The position numbers and the translations under genes were made by a program. From an uncultured Roseovarius sp. (GTDB lineage Bacteria > Pseudomonadota > Alphaproteobacteria > Rhodobacterales > Rhodobacteraceae), in NCBI RefSeq assembly GCF_947489715.1, contig NZ_CANLER010000001.1:62001-126000 (forward strand): a stretch of DNA of 64,000 nt, in the 5' to 3' direction. Positions 41,423 to 49,266 of this stretch are shown one piece after another. The first letter of the stretch is position 1, and the number at the start of each line of letters is the position of its first letter. The notes under the pieces were generated by a model, which worked only from the letters and a program-made list of their open reading frames with translations, did not search any database and had not been told where the DNA came from.

Positions 41423-42628
41423 TCAGTCTCGCTGCTGAAATGGTGCGTGGTTTTTCATGTCCCTGGCCGCCTGTGCCAAACCGACATGCGGCCCGTCGGT
41501 CAAAGCATCAAGCGCGCTTTGCAAGAAGGTGATAACTTCGACCTTGTCGGCGCCATCGCGGGCGATGCTGGCAAAGGCGCTTTCGATCAGGCTATCGGCG
41601 GACAGTTCCTGCATGAATATATTCGGGTAGGGCGGTGGATCGTCGTTTACTGGTGTATGTGCCCAATCCCAGAGCAGGCGTTGCTGGCGGGCGATAACCT
41701 CGACCGCGGTACCGGGATCGTTGATGCCGGGTGAAAGTGCACGAGAGGCGATTTCGGACAGGACCAGAAGCCCGTATGCGCCGTCCTGTTCGAACGTGCG
41801 CAGGTCGCCAATCACGAGGTGTTGCATCAGGTCGGTTGCGGCGTCTTCGGAAAGACCTGTGGCGTGACCGATTGTCTGGCCTTTCAGCACGAAGTTGCCG
41901 GGCACCGTCGTGAGGTAAAGTGCTGCTGCCTCTGCCTTCATGTCCGTGTCAATCGACGGCAGGTCGATGAATTGCACATATCCCGTCATCGGTGCGGCCA
42001 CTGTAATGGCTTGGGTTGGCAAAACGGTCGCGTCTGTCAGGGGGGACCCGCCGAGCGCGGGTGTGCGGCGGGTTTGCATCAGCGATGGGCGGGCTTCGGC
42101 CTCGGTCGCGCGTAAGGTCGCGTCCATGCTGCCCAGATCGCTCAGATGACCGATCCATCGCAACATCGCCAGAATGACCAGGACCACGACAATAACCGTA
42201 ATGCCCAGTATGGTGACTGAGGTGCCCGGGGCAATCAGGTTGCTTTTGAACAGAATGATCGCACTGAGCGAGTAGACGAAGGCGCCAATAAAGGTGGCCA
42301 GCACCGTTTGCGTCGTGGTGTCCGTCATCAGAATGCGGTGCGCACGGGGCGTGGCTTGCGCCGCCGCTGCCCGATGGGCCGATACCATGACGTTGAGCGA
42401 AAATGTACTGACCGCAAGCATGCCCGAAGCAAGGATCGTGAGAATCGGCATGACCGAAGAGGGGTCGAACCGCTTGCTGATCCCTTCGGGGATGATTGGA
42501 GCAACCAGCGCGGCCACGGCTGGCGCGATCACAGCCAGCAGCGCCATCAGTGAGACACGTACCCAGAGGCGGCGACTGAACCGCAACAATTTCAGGATGG
42601 TTTTCGAGACCGAAAGGCTTTGGAACAT
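41423..42628 (-). CDS. DUF2254 family membrane protein
   Basis: 401-residue inner-membrane protein with four N-terminal hydrophobic segments (about residues 25-48, 60-85, 108-135, 140-160) and a soluble C-terminal half containing SEIASRALSPGINDPGTAVEVI, the signature of DUF2254. The role is unknown. The last 30 residues are soluble. A GTG five codons earlier (42643) is an alternative start; neither has a strong ribosome site. The upstream gene on the same strand (gamma-glutamylcyclotransferase-like) ends 49-63 bases away, so they may be co-transcribed. Confidence 0.85.
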   Translation of the reverse strand: MFQSLSVSKTILKLLRFSRRLWVRVSLMALLAVIAPAVAALVAPIIPEGISKRFDPSSVMPILTILASGMLAVSTFSLNVMVSAHRAAAAQATPRAHRILMTDTTTQTVLATFIGAFVYSLSAIILFKSNLIAPGTSVTILGITVIVVVLVILAMLRWIGHLSDLGSMDATLRATEAEARPSLMQTRRTPALGGSPLTDATVLPTQAITVAAPMTGYVQFIDLPSIDTDMKAEAAALYLTTVPGNFVLKGQTIGHATGLSEDAATDLMQHLVIGDLRTFEQDGAYGLLVLSEIASRALSPGINDPGTAVEVIARQQRLLWDWAHTPVNDDPPPYPNIFMQELSADSLIESAFASIARDGADKVEVITFLQSALDALTDGPHVGLAQAARDMKNHAPFQQRD

Positions 42629-42691
42629 GGTACCCGCTTTCACGTTTTCAACATGAGGGAATAGAGGCGAGGCGTCCAGCGTTCCGCGTGG

Positions 42692-43222
42692 TCAGGCATC
42701 GACAATCCGAACCCTGAGGTTTGCCAGGTGGACATCGACGAGGGCCGTCTCCTCCGGGGTAAGACGACAATGGCGCGGGTAGCGCGGCGCGGCGCGATCA
42801 TCGACAATAGGCGCGTCCCAGCCGCTGGTGCTGGCAAAGAACCGTGCGGCACCTTCGGCACCGAATTCGCGCAGATAACCTTGCACCACCACGTCGATAT
42901 AGCTGAGCAACAGGGTATGATCCTGCGCGTGACTATCATCGGCGTTGTCAGGAATGGCGTAGACGGCGATCTGGGGTTGGTGGGGCAAGGTGTGGGTGAT
43001 CTGATGCGCCGCCGGAACGCGCGCATAGGCGCGCTCACGATAATCCAGTGCGCCCCAATCCTGATCAGGCACAGGCGCAATCAGGCCGTCGATGGTGGTG
43101 CTGGCGTCGCGAATGACGGTCAGATAGGCGACCTGCCGCTGAGTGGTATAACGCCAGATACGCCGCCAACCTCGCAGCGAGGCGGTCCGCGCCCCTTCAA
43201 ATGCATGGGTATCGCGGTTCAC
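42692..43222 (-). CDS. Gamma-glutamylcyclotransferase-like protein; true start disrupted
   Basis: The frame gives 176 residues from GTG 43222 (MNRDTHAFEGARTASLRGW). The conserved substrate-binding motif of the family, YFFGYGSLVN, is encoded in the same frame immediately upstream (43220-43246), but between it and the in-frame stop no ATG, GTG or TTG occurs; only ATA at 43265-43267. An ATG at 43249-43251 would read M-H/Q-Y-F-F-G-Y-G-S-L if one base were added after its fifth nucleotide. So either a one-base deletion (biological or assembly) has cut off the start, or a rare start codon is used. From GTG 43222 the protein would lack the GYGSL loop and be inactive. The rest of the domain looks intact. 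Confidence 0.7.
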   Translation of the reverse strand: MNRDTHAFEGARTASLRGWRRIWRYTTQRQVAYLTVIRDASTTIDGLIAPVPDQDWGALDYRERAYARVPAAHQITHTLPHQPQIAVYAIPDNADDSHAQDHTLLLSYIDVVVQGYLREFGAEGAARFFASTSGWDAPIVDDRAAPRYPRHCRLTPEETALVDVHLANLRVRIVDA

Positions 43223-43278
43223 CAGGCTGCCATAACCAAAGAAATATGCATGCGGGGTGTATGTTATCTGTCGACCCT

Positions 43279-43292
43279 TTGATCTCGATCAA
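43279..43292. promoter_or_regulatory. Perfect FNR/FnrL-type box
   Basis: TTGATCTCGATCAA is a perfect TTGAT-N4-ATCAA palindrome, the recognition pattern of FNR/FnrL and related Dnr regulators. Its centre is 67 bases upstream of the ATG of the NsrR-like regulator and 63 bases upstream of GTG 43222 of the divergent gene, suitable for oxygen- or NO-dependent control. Confidence 0.8.
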
Positions 43293-43352
43293 GTGCTTTT
43301 GCCCTTTTTGCAGGCAGGATAGCGCGAGATCAAGCAAAGGGTGCCCCTGTCG

Positions 43353-43811
43353 ATGCGTATCACCAAAAGAACCAACATCGCGATACGCGTGCTGATGTTC
43401 TGCGGGACTAATCAGGAGCGCCTTGTCACAAAGTCCGAGATTGCCGAGCGCTGCAATACATCGGAAAGTCACCTAGCACAGGTGATCAACCAACTGGCAC
43501 AGCTTGGGTATCTGGATACGCAACGCGGACGGAATGGCGGTATCAGGCTGGGACGAAAAATGTCCCAGATCGTGATCGGAGATGTGTTTCGCACGATTGA
43601 ATCCTCGACCCCGCTGGCGGAATGTTTTGCCGATGTCGATAACACGTGCCCGCTGACCGATGCCTGCCGTTTGCGGCCAGCTATCGCCGATGCAGCCGAG
43701 GCATTTTATGCGCGGTTGGATCAACTGACACTAGACGAGCTGGTCTGTGATAATGCCCCGTTGATGGCGTTGCTGTCCCCGATCAAATGCCCACACCCTC
43801 AGGACGCTTGA
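43353..43811 (+). CDS. Rrf2 family regulator, NsrR-like
   Basis: 152-residue Rrf2 protein: N-terminal winged helix (residues 1-75, with VTKSEIAERCNTSESHLAQVINQLAQLGYLDTQRGRNGG) and three cysteines in ECFADVDNTCPLTDACRL (C-x7-C-x5-C), the iron-sulfur cluster pattern of NsrR-type nitric oxide sensors in Alpha- and Betaproteobacteria. It would derepress NO-detoxifying or denitrification genes; none lies in this window. ATG 43353 is preferred over GTG 43341 because family members begin MRITKRTNIAIRVLMFC; AGGGTG precedes it. A perfect FNR-type box lies upstream. Confidence 0.85.
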   Translation: MRITKRTNIAIRVLMFCGTNQERLVTKSEIAERCNTSESHLAQVINQLAQLGYLDTQRGRNGGIRLGRKMSQIVIGDVFRTIESSTPLAECFADVDNTCPLTDACRLRPAIADAAEAFYARLDQLTLDELVCDNAPLMALLSPIKCPHPQDA

Positions 43812-43821
43812 TCGTACCTGT

Positions 43822-43833
43822 CTGACCGGTCAG
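43822..43833. promoter_or_regulatory. 12-bp perfect palindrome between regulator and EntA-like genes
   Basis: CTGACCGGTCAG follows the Rrf2 stop by ten bases and precedes the next ATG by 60. It could be an operator or the top of a short terminator stem; no T-run follows. Confidence 0.35.
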
Positions 43834-43893
43834 TGTGATCCGTGTCAGGGGGTCTGGACACCCTGTGCGGATATCATTTTAGAGGGTGGTTTG

Positions 43894-44670
43894 ATGCAAG
43901 AAGCAGAATTTTCAGGCCGTGCAGTTGTTACGGGGGCGGGGCAGGGCATCGGCCGGGCGATTGCGCTGCGGCTGCTTGCAGCAGGGTGCACCGTTCAGGC
44001 CATCGGGCGTAGCGGTGATAAGTTGGCGACATTGGCCGAAGAGGCGGGGGTGACTGCCGATAAGGTGATCATTTCGGCGCTGGATATTCAGGACAGCGCT
44101 GCCGTGGGCGCGGCATTGACCGAAGCCGCCGGTCCGTTGCGTTATCTGGTCAATTCGGCAGGTGTGTTGAAGCCATCACGCCTCTTGGAGGTGTCCGAGG
44201 CAGAGCTGCGCGAGATCATTGACATCAATCTGACTGCAACGCTGGTGCTGACGCAAAAGGCTGCACGGTTCATGGCGACCGAACGACAGGGCGCGATCGT
44301 GACCATCGGGTCGAATTCAGGTACCACGCCCCGCACGGCACTTGGTGCTTACCCGGCGTCCAAGGCCGGGCTGGCCCATGCGATGAAATGCCTGGGGCTG
44401 GAACTGGCTGACTATGGAGTGCGCTGCAACATTGTGTCGCCCGGGTCTACGGATACCGAGATGCAGCGCAGCTTTCAATCGGATGCAAGCAGCCTTGACC
44501 GAGTGTTGAAAGGCGATCCCGAGATGTGGCGGCTGGGCATCCCGCTGAGGCGTATGGCAGACCCGGATGACGTGACGGATCTGGTCCTTTTCCTGCTGTC
44601 TGAAAAGGCACGGCACATCACCATGGAAAATATCGTAATTGATGGCGGAGCCACACTGGGCGCGCGGTAG
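43894..44670 (+). CDS. 2,3-dihydro-2,3-dihydroxybenzoate dehydrogenase-like SDR (EntA-like)
   Basis: 258-residue SDR enzyme. The NAD-binding TGAGQGIGRAIA is near residues 11-22, NSAGVLKPSRLLE near 86, the catalytic serine in GSNSGTTPR near 140, and YPASKAGLAH with the Tyr-Lys pair near 152. The end, ARHITMENIVIDGGATLGA, closely resembles the C-terminus of EntA/DhbA, which oxidises 2,3-dihydro-2,3-dihydroxybenzoate to the catechol of siderophores. No other siderophore biosynthesis gene is nearby, so either an orphan or a reassigned SDR. AGAGGG precedes the ATG (a TTG one codon earlier is also possible). Confidence 0.85.
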   Translation: MQEAEFSGRAVVTGAGQGIGRAIALRLLAAGCTVQAIGRSGDKLATLAEEAGVTADKVIISALDIQDSAAVGAALTEAAGPLRYLVNSAGVLKPSRLLEVSEAELREIIDINLTATLVLTQKAARFMATERQGAIVTIGSNSGTTPRTALGAYPASKAGLAHAMKCLGLELADYGVRCNIVSPGSTDTEMQRSFQSDASSLDRVLKGDPEMWRLGIPLRRMADPDDVTDLVLFLLSEKARHITMENIVIDGGATLGAR

Positions 44671-44858
44671 CTGCCACTGAACAGCGCTGGAGCTGATCCT
44701 TGTCGCGCGGCAAAGATGCACGGTAGCCCCCATGGTCACATTTTGTCTGCGATGAGACGTGCAAATCGTGCCTTCATCCTCTTCAGCGTTCCGGCTTTTT
44801 TTGGTTATCAGTCATCCTTTTCAACGTAGAGAGATTCGATCAAGATTATAGGTTGAGC

Positions 44859-44876
44859 TTATCTAATTGTAGATAA
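44859..44876. promoter_or_regulatory. Inverted repeat upstream of the aminophosphonate-type binding protein gene
   Basis: TTATCTA, ATTG, TAGATAA: a perfect 7-bp inverted repeat, in an A+T-rich region about 110 bases before the start codon. Likely an operator for the transporter operon. The surrounding 314-base gap (44671-44984) contains this and a typical promoter-like A+T-rich zone, nothing else. Confidence 0.6.
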
Positions 44877-44984
44877 TATCGATTTTTCTTTTTTCGAATT
44901 TGTGTCACGCTACGGGATGCGTCCGTTAAAATGAGAGAGGCCTAAAGGGCCTGCTCCCGCGATGTGGCGTACAGAGGAGGAAAC

Positions 44985-46004
44985 ATGAAAATTACAAGTA
45001 AACTTGTCGTATCTGCGGCGCTGTCGTTTTTTGCAACCGCGGCTGTCTCGGAAACAGAACTGACGGTCTATACCGCCGTCGAAGCCGAAGACCTCGCGCG
45101 TTATGCCGAGACCTTCAATGCACATAATCCTGATATCAAGATCAACTGGGTGCGCGATTCCACCGGGATCATCACCGCCAAACTGTTGGCCGAGCGGGAC
45201 AATCCGCAGGCGGATGTGGTTTGGGGGCTGGCGGCGACATCGCTGCTCTTGCTGAAATCCGAGGGCATGCTTGAGCCTTACGCCCCGGCGGGCGTCGAAA
45301 AGCTGGACCCGAAATTCGTCGACAAGGGCGACACGCCAAGCTGGGTTGGCATGGATGCTTGGGTGGCGTCTGTTTGCTACAACACCGTCGAGGCCGAAAA
45401 GGAGGGTCTGACACCGCCAACATCGTGGAAAGATCTGACCGATCCGCAATATGCGGGCCATCTGATCATGCCAAACCCGAATTCGTCGGGCACCGGTTTC
45501 CTCGACGTTTCAAGCTGGTTGCAGATGTTCGGTGAAGAGGGCGGTTGGGCATATATGGATGCGCTGCACGAAAACATTGCGCGTTATACCCATTCCGGCT
45601 CCAAACCCTGCAAGCTGGCCGCCGCCGGTGAAATCCCGATCGGGATTTCCTTTGCCTTCCGCGGTGCCAAATCCAAGGCCGCCGGAGCACCGCTGGAAAT
45701 CATCGTGCCAAGTGAGGGTGTTGGTTGGGACATGGAAGCCACCGCAATCGTTGCTGGTACGGACGATCTGGAAGCTGCGCAGAAGCTGGTCGATTTCACG
45801 GTCACCCGCGAAGCGATGGAGATGTATAATTCAGGCTATGCCGTCGTGGCAATGCCCGGTGTCGCCAAGCCGGTTGAGCATTTCCCCGAAGGGTTGCTGG
45901 ACGCGATGATCGACAACGACTTTGAGTTCGCGGCGAATAACCGCGCGGCGATCCTCAAGGAATGGCAGAGCCGTTATGACGGCAAGTCGGAACCGAAGAA
46001 TTGA
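44985..46004 (+). CDS. 2-aminoethylphosphonate-type ABC transporter binding protein
   Basis: 339-residue secreted binding protein with a signal peptide (MKITSKLVVSAALSFFATAAVS). The mature start ELTVYTAVEAEDLARYAETF, the DVVWGLAATSLLLL segment and PNPNSSGTGFLD are typical of the PhnS2-type putative 2-aminoethylphosphonate binders, a group close to iron/spermidine-type SBPs. Its position before an ATPase, a double permease and a phosphonate-associated FAD oxidoreductase supports a phosphonate role, although no C-P hydrolase is in the window. GGAGGA precedes the ATG. Confidence 0.82.
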   Translation: MKITSKLVVSAALSFFATAAVSETELTVYTAVEAEDLARYAETFNAHNPDIKINWVRDSTGIITAKLLAERDNPQADVVWGLAATSLLLLKSEGMLEPYAPAGVEKLDPKFVDKGDTPSWVGMDAWVASVCYNTVEAEKEGLTPPTSWKDLTDPQYAGHLIMPNPNSSGTGFLDVSSWLQMFGEEGGWAYMDALHENIARYTHSGSKPCKLAAAGEIPIGISFAFRGAKSKAAGAPLEIIVPSEGVGWDMEATAIVAGTDDLEAAQKLVDFTVTREAMEMYNSGYAVVAMPGVAKPVEHFPEGLLDAMIDNDFEFAANNRAAILKEWQSRYDGKSEPKN

Positions 46005-46111
46005 TCTGACATAAACAATGCAGGGGGCTGGTTGCAGCCCCCTGCGGCAGCCGCGCATCCTGCGGTAGCCTGTGCTACATTTCCGAAACCATTACGACAA
46101 GGACGATCCCC

Positions 46112-47242
46112 GTGACCGAGGTGACCGCCACGCCCCCGCTGTATCTGAGCATCGACAATCTTTGGAAAGCCTTTGGTACTTTCCTGGCGCTCAAGGACAT
46201 ATCACTTGACATCAACGAGCGTGAATTCGTCTGCTTTCTTGGCCCCTCGGGCTGCGGCAAGACGACATTGCTGCGCGCCATTGCCGGGCTGGACCTTCAG
46301 ACCAAGGGCACGGTCATGCAGGCGGGGCAGGACGTGTCGAACCTGCCGCCGTCCGAACGGGATTTCGGCATTGTCTTTCAGTCCTACGCGCTTTTCCCGA
46401 ACCTGACGATCGAGAAGAACATCGCCTTTGGTCTGGAAAATACTGGCCGCAGCAAATCCGAAATCGCGGTGCGTGTCGCCGAGTTGCTGGACCTGGTCGG
46501 CCTGCCCGAACAGGGCAAGAAATATCCCGCGCAACTGTCGGGCGGGCAGCAACAGCGGATCGCCCTGGCCCGGGCGATTGCGACCAATCCCGGGCTTTTG
46601 TTGCTGGACGAACCCCTGTCGGCACTGGACGCCAAGGTGCGGGTGCATTTGAGGCATGAAATCAAAGAGTTGCAGCGCAAACTTGGTGTGACCACCGTGA
46701 TGGTGACCCACGATCAGGAAGAGGCGCTGGCGATGGCGGATCGGATCGTGGTAATGAACCACGGAGTGATCGAACAGGTCGGATCGCCGACCGAGGTGTA
46801 TCGCCAGCCCGCCAGCCTTTTCGTCGCCGATTTCATCGGCGAGATGAACCAGATCCCGGCGCAGGCGGGGGCCAGTGGCAGGGTCGTAATTGGCGGCGCC
46901 ACGCTGCATTGCCAGGATCACAAGTTCGGCGCGGGCGACGCCATTGTCGCAGCGATCCGGCCCGAAGATGTGATCCCGCACGGGGACGGCGCGCGGTCGC
47001 CCGGAGCGGAGGATGAGGTCACCACGCCCGAAAACGCCTTTGAGGTGCGCGTGGCCGAGATGGAATTTCTCGGCTCGTTCTGGCGCTGCCGGTTGCGGCA
47101 TGAGATTTTCGGGAACGGTGAACTGATCGCCGATTTTTCGATCAATGCGGTGCGGCGGCTTGAGCTGGCGGTGGACAAGGCCATGACCATCGAGTTGCCC
47201 AAAAGCCGGTTGATGGCCTTTGCACCGGCGAGGGATGCGTGA
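46112..47242 (+). CDS. 2-aminoethylphosphonate-type ABC transporter ATPase
   Basis: 376-residue ATPase of the CysA/PotA class. Walker A GPSGCGKTT is near residue 46, the Q-loop FQSYALFPNLTIEKN near 90, the signature LSGGQQQR near 145, Walker B LLLLDEPLSALDAK near 163-176, and the H-loop VTHDQEEALAMADR. A C-terminal TOBE regulatory domain covers about 250-370. It starts at GTG with AAGGACG upstream and its last three bases overlap the permease start. Together with its neighbours it forms a complete importer of the PhnT2 type. Confidence 0.88.
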   Translation: MTEVTATPPLYLSIDNLWKAFGTFLALKDISLDINEREFVCFLGPSGCGKTTLLRAIAGLDLQTKGTVMQAGQDVSNLPPSERDFGIVFQSYALFPNLTIEKNIAFGLENTGRSKSEIAVRVAELLDLVGLPEQGKKYPAQLSGGQQQRIALARAIATNPGLLLLDEPLSALDAKVRVHLRHEIKELQRKLGVTTVMVTHDQEEALAMADRIVVMNHGVIEQVGSPTEVYRQPASLFVADFIGEMNQIPAQAGASGRVVIGGATLHCQDHKFGAGDAIVAAIRPEDVIPHGDGARSPGAEDEVTTPENAFEVRVAEMEFLGSFWRCRLRHEIFGNGELIADFSINAVRRLELAVDKAMTIELPKSRLMAFAPARDA

Positions 47243-49257
47243 TGAGCGACGTAAGCCTGGATAAACTGCCCGAGGGGCCGATCATCAAGGGCAAGTTGAG
47301 CCGTGACGATGTGATCATGCGGTTGGGGATGGTTGTCATTGCGCTCTATCTGGTCGTGACGCTGGCTTTTCCGCTTTGGGCGATGCTGTCCAAGAGCTTT
47401 TCCACCTTTCAGTTCGATCTGGGGGCCTATGAGCTGCAGGTCAGCGACGAAGAGGGCAATTACAGTGGCGAAATACTGACACCCGCACAGCTGAACGCCG
47501 ACTTGCAGGTGCTGAGCGACAACGACCTGATTGCCGGGTCCGACAGCCGCATGGGCCTGACGCAGTTCTTTCCCGATTTCAGTTTCCGCAGCTCGGTCAT
47601 GTACCAGATCAGGAACACATCCGATACCGGACGGTTCCTTGTCGGGTCCGAGCTGAAGACCGGGACCGACTGGCTAGAGCTGGACAGCAACACTTTCCGG
47701 CGGGTGCAGATGCGGCCGGAAAAATCGACCGGTCTGGGCAATTTCATCAGCTATTTCTCGACCCCGGCGCTGTTCAATTCGATCAAGAATTCACTGGTGA
47801 TCGCCGTGATCAGCACCGTTGTCACGGTCACGCTGGCCTTCTGGTTCGCCTATGCGCTGAACCGAAGCTGCATGCGGTTCAAGGGCTTCTTCCGGTTGGT
47901 GGCGATGGCGCCGATCCTGGTGCCCTCGTTGCTGCCGGGGATCGCGCTGGTTTACCTATTCGGCAATCAGGGCATGCTCAAGGAATTACTCTTTGGAGCC
48001 AGCATCTACGGGCCTATCGGGATTGTCATTGGGTCGGTGTTTTTCACCTTCCCGCACGCGTTCATCATCATCTCGACGGCGCTGGCGATCTCGGACGCGC
48101 GCTTGTACGAGGCCGCGGCCAGCCTGCGCTCAACGCCCTGGCGGACCTTTTGGACGGTTACGATACCCGGTGCGCGCTATGGTCTGATCTCGGCCGCATT
48201 CGTGGTCTTCAACCTGGTTATCACCGATTTTGGCCTGCCCAAGGTGATCGGCGGGCAGTTCAACGTGCTGGCGGTGGACATCTACAAGCAGGTGATCGGC
48301 CAGCAGAATTTCGAGATGGGCGCGGTGGTGTCGGTGGTGCTGGTGATCCCGGCGATATTCGCCTTTGCCATCGACCGGCTGGTGCAGTCGAAACAGGTGG
48401 CGCTATTGTCGGCCCGGTCGGTGCCCTATCAGCCGACCCCGAACGCAAAGGCTGACCGTATCTTCCTGGGCTATTGTCTGGCGGTGGCGTTTTTCATCAT
48501 CGGTATCCTAGGGGTCTGCCAGTTCGCGGCGCTGATCAAGTTCTGGCCCTACGACCTGAGCTTCAGCCTGACCAATTACGATTTCGACCGGATGGATGGC
48601 GGCGGCTGGGGGTCCTATTATAACTCGATCAAGCTGGGGCTGTTCACTGCGGTTGCGGGCACCTGTATCGTCTTTTTCGGTGCCTACCTGGTTGAGAAAT
48701 CCAACGGTTTCCGGCTGGGCCGGGCGCTGTTTCAAATGTTCGCGATGCTGCCGATGGCGATCCCAGGCATGGTGCTGGGGCTGGCCTATATCTTCTTTTT
48801 CAACAATCCGTCGAACCCGCTGAACGCGATTTATGGCACGATGGCGATCCTGGTGATCTGTTCAGTGACGCATTTCTACACCGTGTCGCATCTGACGGCG
48901 GTCACCGCGCTCAAGCAGATGGACCGGGAGTTCGAGAGCGTCTCGGCCTCGCTCAAGCAGCCGACGCTCAAGCTGTTTAGCCGGGTGACGGTGCCGGTCT
49001 GCCTGCCTTCGGTTCTGGACATCTCGATCTACTTGTTCGTGAATGCGATGACGACCGTATCGGCAGTGGTGTTCCTTTATTCACCGAAGACGTCCCTGGC
49101 GTCGATTGCGGTGCTGAACATGGATGACGCGGGCGATATCGCCCCGGCAGCGGCGATGGGGATGATGATTTTCTACACCAATGCGGCCGCGCGGATCATT
49201 CACCTGTTGGTGTCCAAGGGCGTGCTGAAACGGACGCAGGCGTGGCGCGGACGCTGA
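47242..49257 (+). CDS. 2-aminoethylphosphonate-type ABC transporter, fused double permease
   Basis: 671-residue membrane protein consisting of two permease halves. After the first membrane segment (about residues 25-48) there is a large periplasmic domain of some 120 residues, then the first core with ASLRSTPWRTFWTVTIPGAR as EAA loop near 305, and the second core with ASLKQPTLKLFSRVTVPVC near 570. Family members of the PhnU2 type are usually shorter (about 550 residues), the extra length being the periplasmic loop. ATG 47242 shares its A with the ATPase stop (TGATG). Substrate as for the binding protein. Confidence 0.86.
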   Translation: MSDVSLDKLPEGPIIKGKLSRDDVIMRLGMVVIALYLVVTLAFPLWAMLSKSFSTFQFDLGAYELQVSDEEGNYSGEILTPAQLNADLQVLSDNDLIAGSDSRMGLTQFFPDFSFRSSVMYQIRNTSDTGRFLVGSELKTGTDWLELDSNTFRRVQMRPEKSTGLGNFISYFSTPALFNSIKNSLVIAVISTVVTVTLAFWFAYALNRSCMRFKGFFRLVAMAPILVPSLLPGIALVYLFGNQGMLKELLFGASIYGPIGIVIGSVFFTFPHAFIIISTALAISDARLYEAAASLRSTPWRTFWTVTIPGARYGLISAAFVVFNLVITDFGLPKVIGGQFNVLAVDIYKQVIGQQNFEMGAVVSVVLVIPAIFAFAIDRLVQSKQVALLSARSVPYQPTPNAKADRIFLGYCLAVAFFIIGILGVCQFAALIKFWPYDLSFSLTNYDFDRMDGGGWGSYYNSIKLGLFTAVAGTCIVFFGAYLVEKSNGFRLGRALFQMFAMLPMAIPGMVLGLAYIFFFNNPSNPLNAIYGTMAILVICSVTHFYTVSHLTAVTALKQMDREFESVSASLKQPTLKLFSRVTVPVCLPSVLDISIYLFVNAMTTVSAVVFLYSPKTSLASIAVLNMDDAGDIAPAAAMGMMIFYTNAAARIIHLLVSKGVLKRTQAWRGR

Positions 49258-49266
49258 GCGTGCCGT

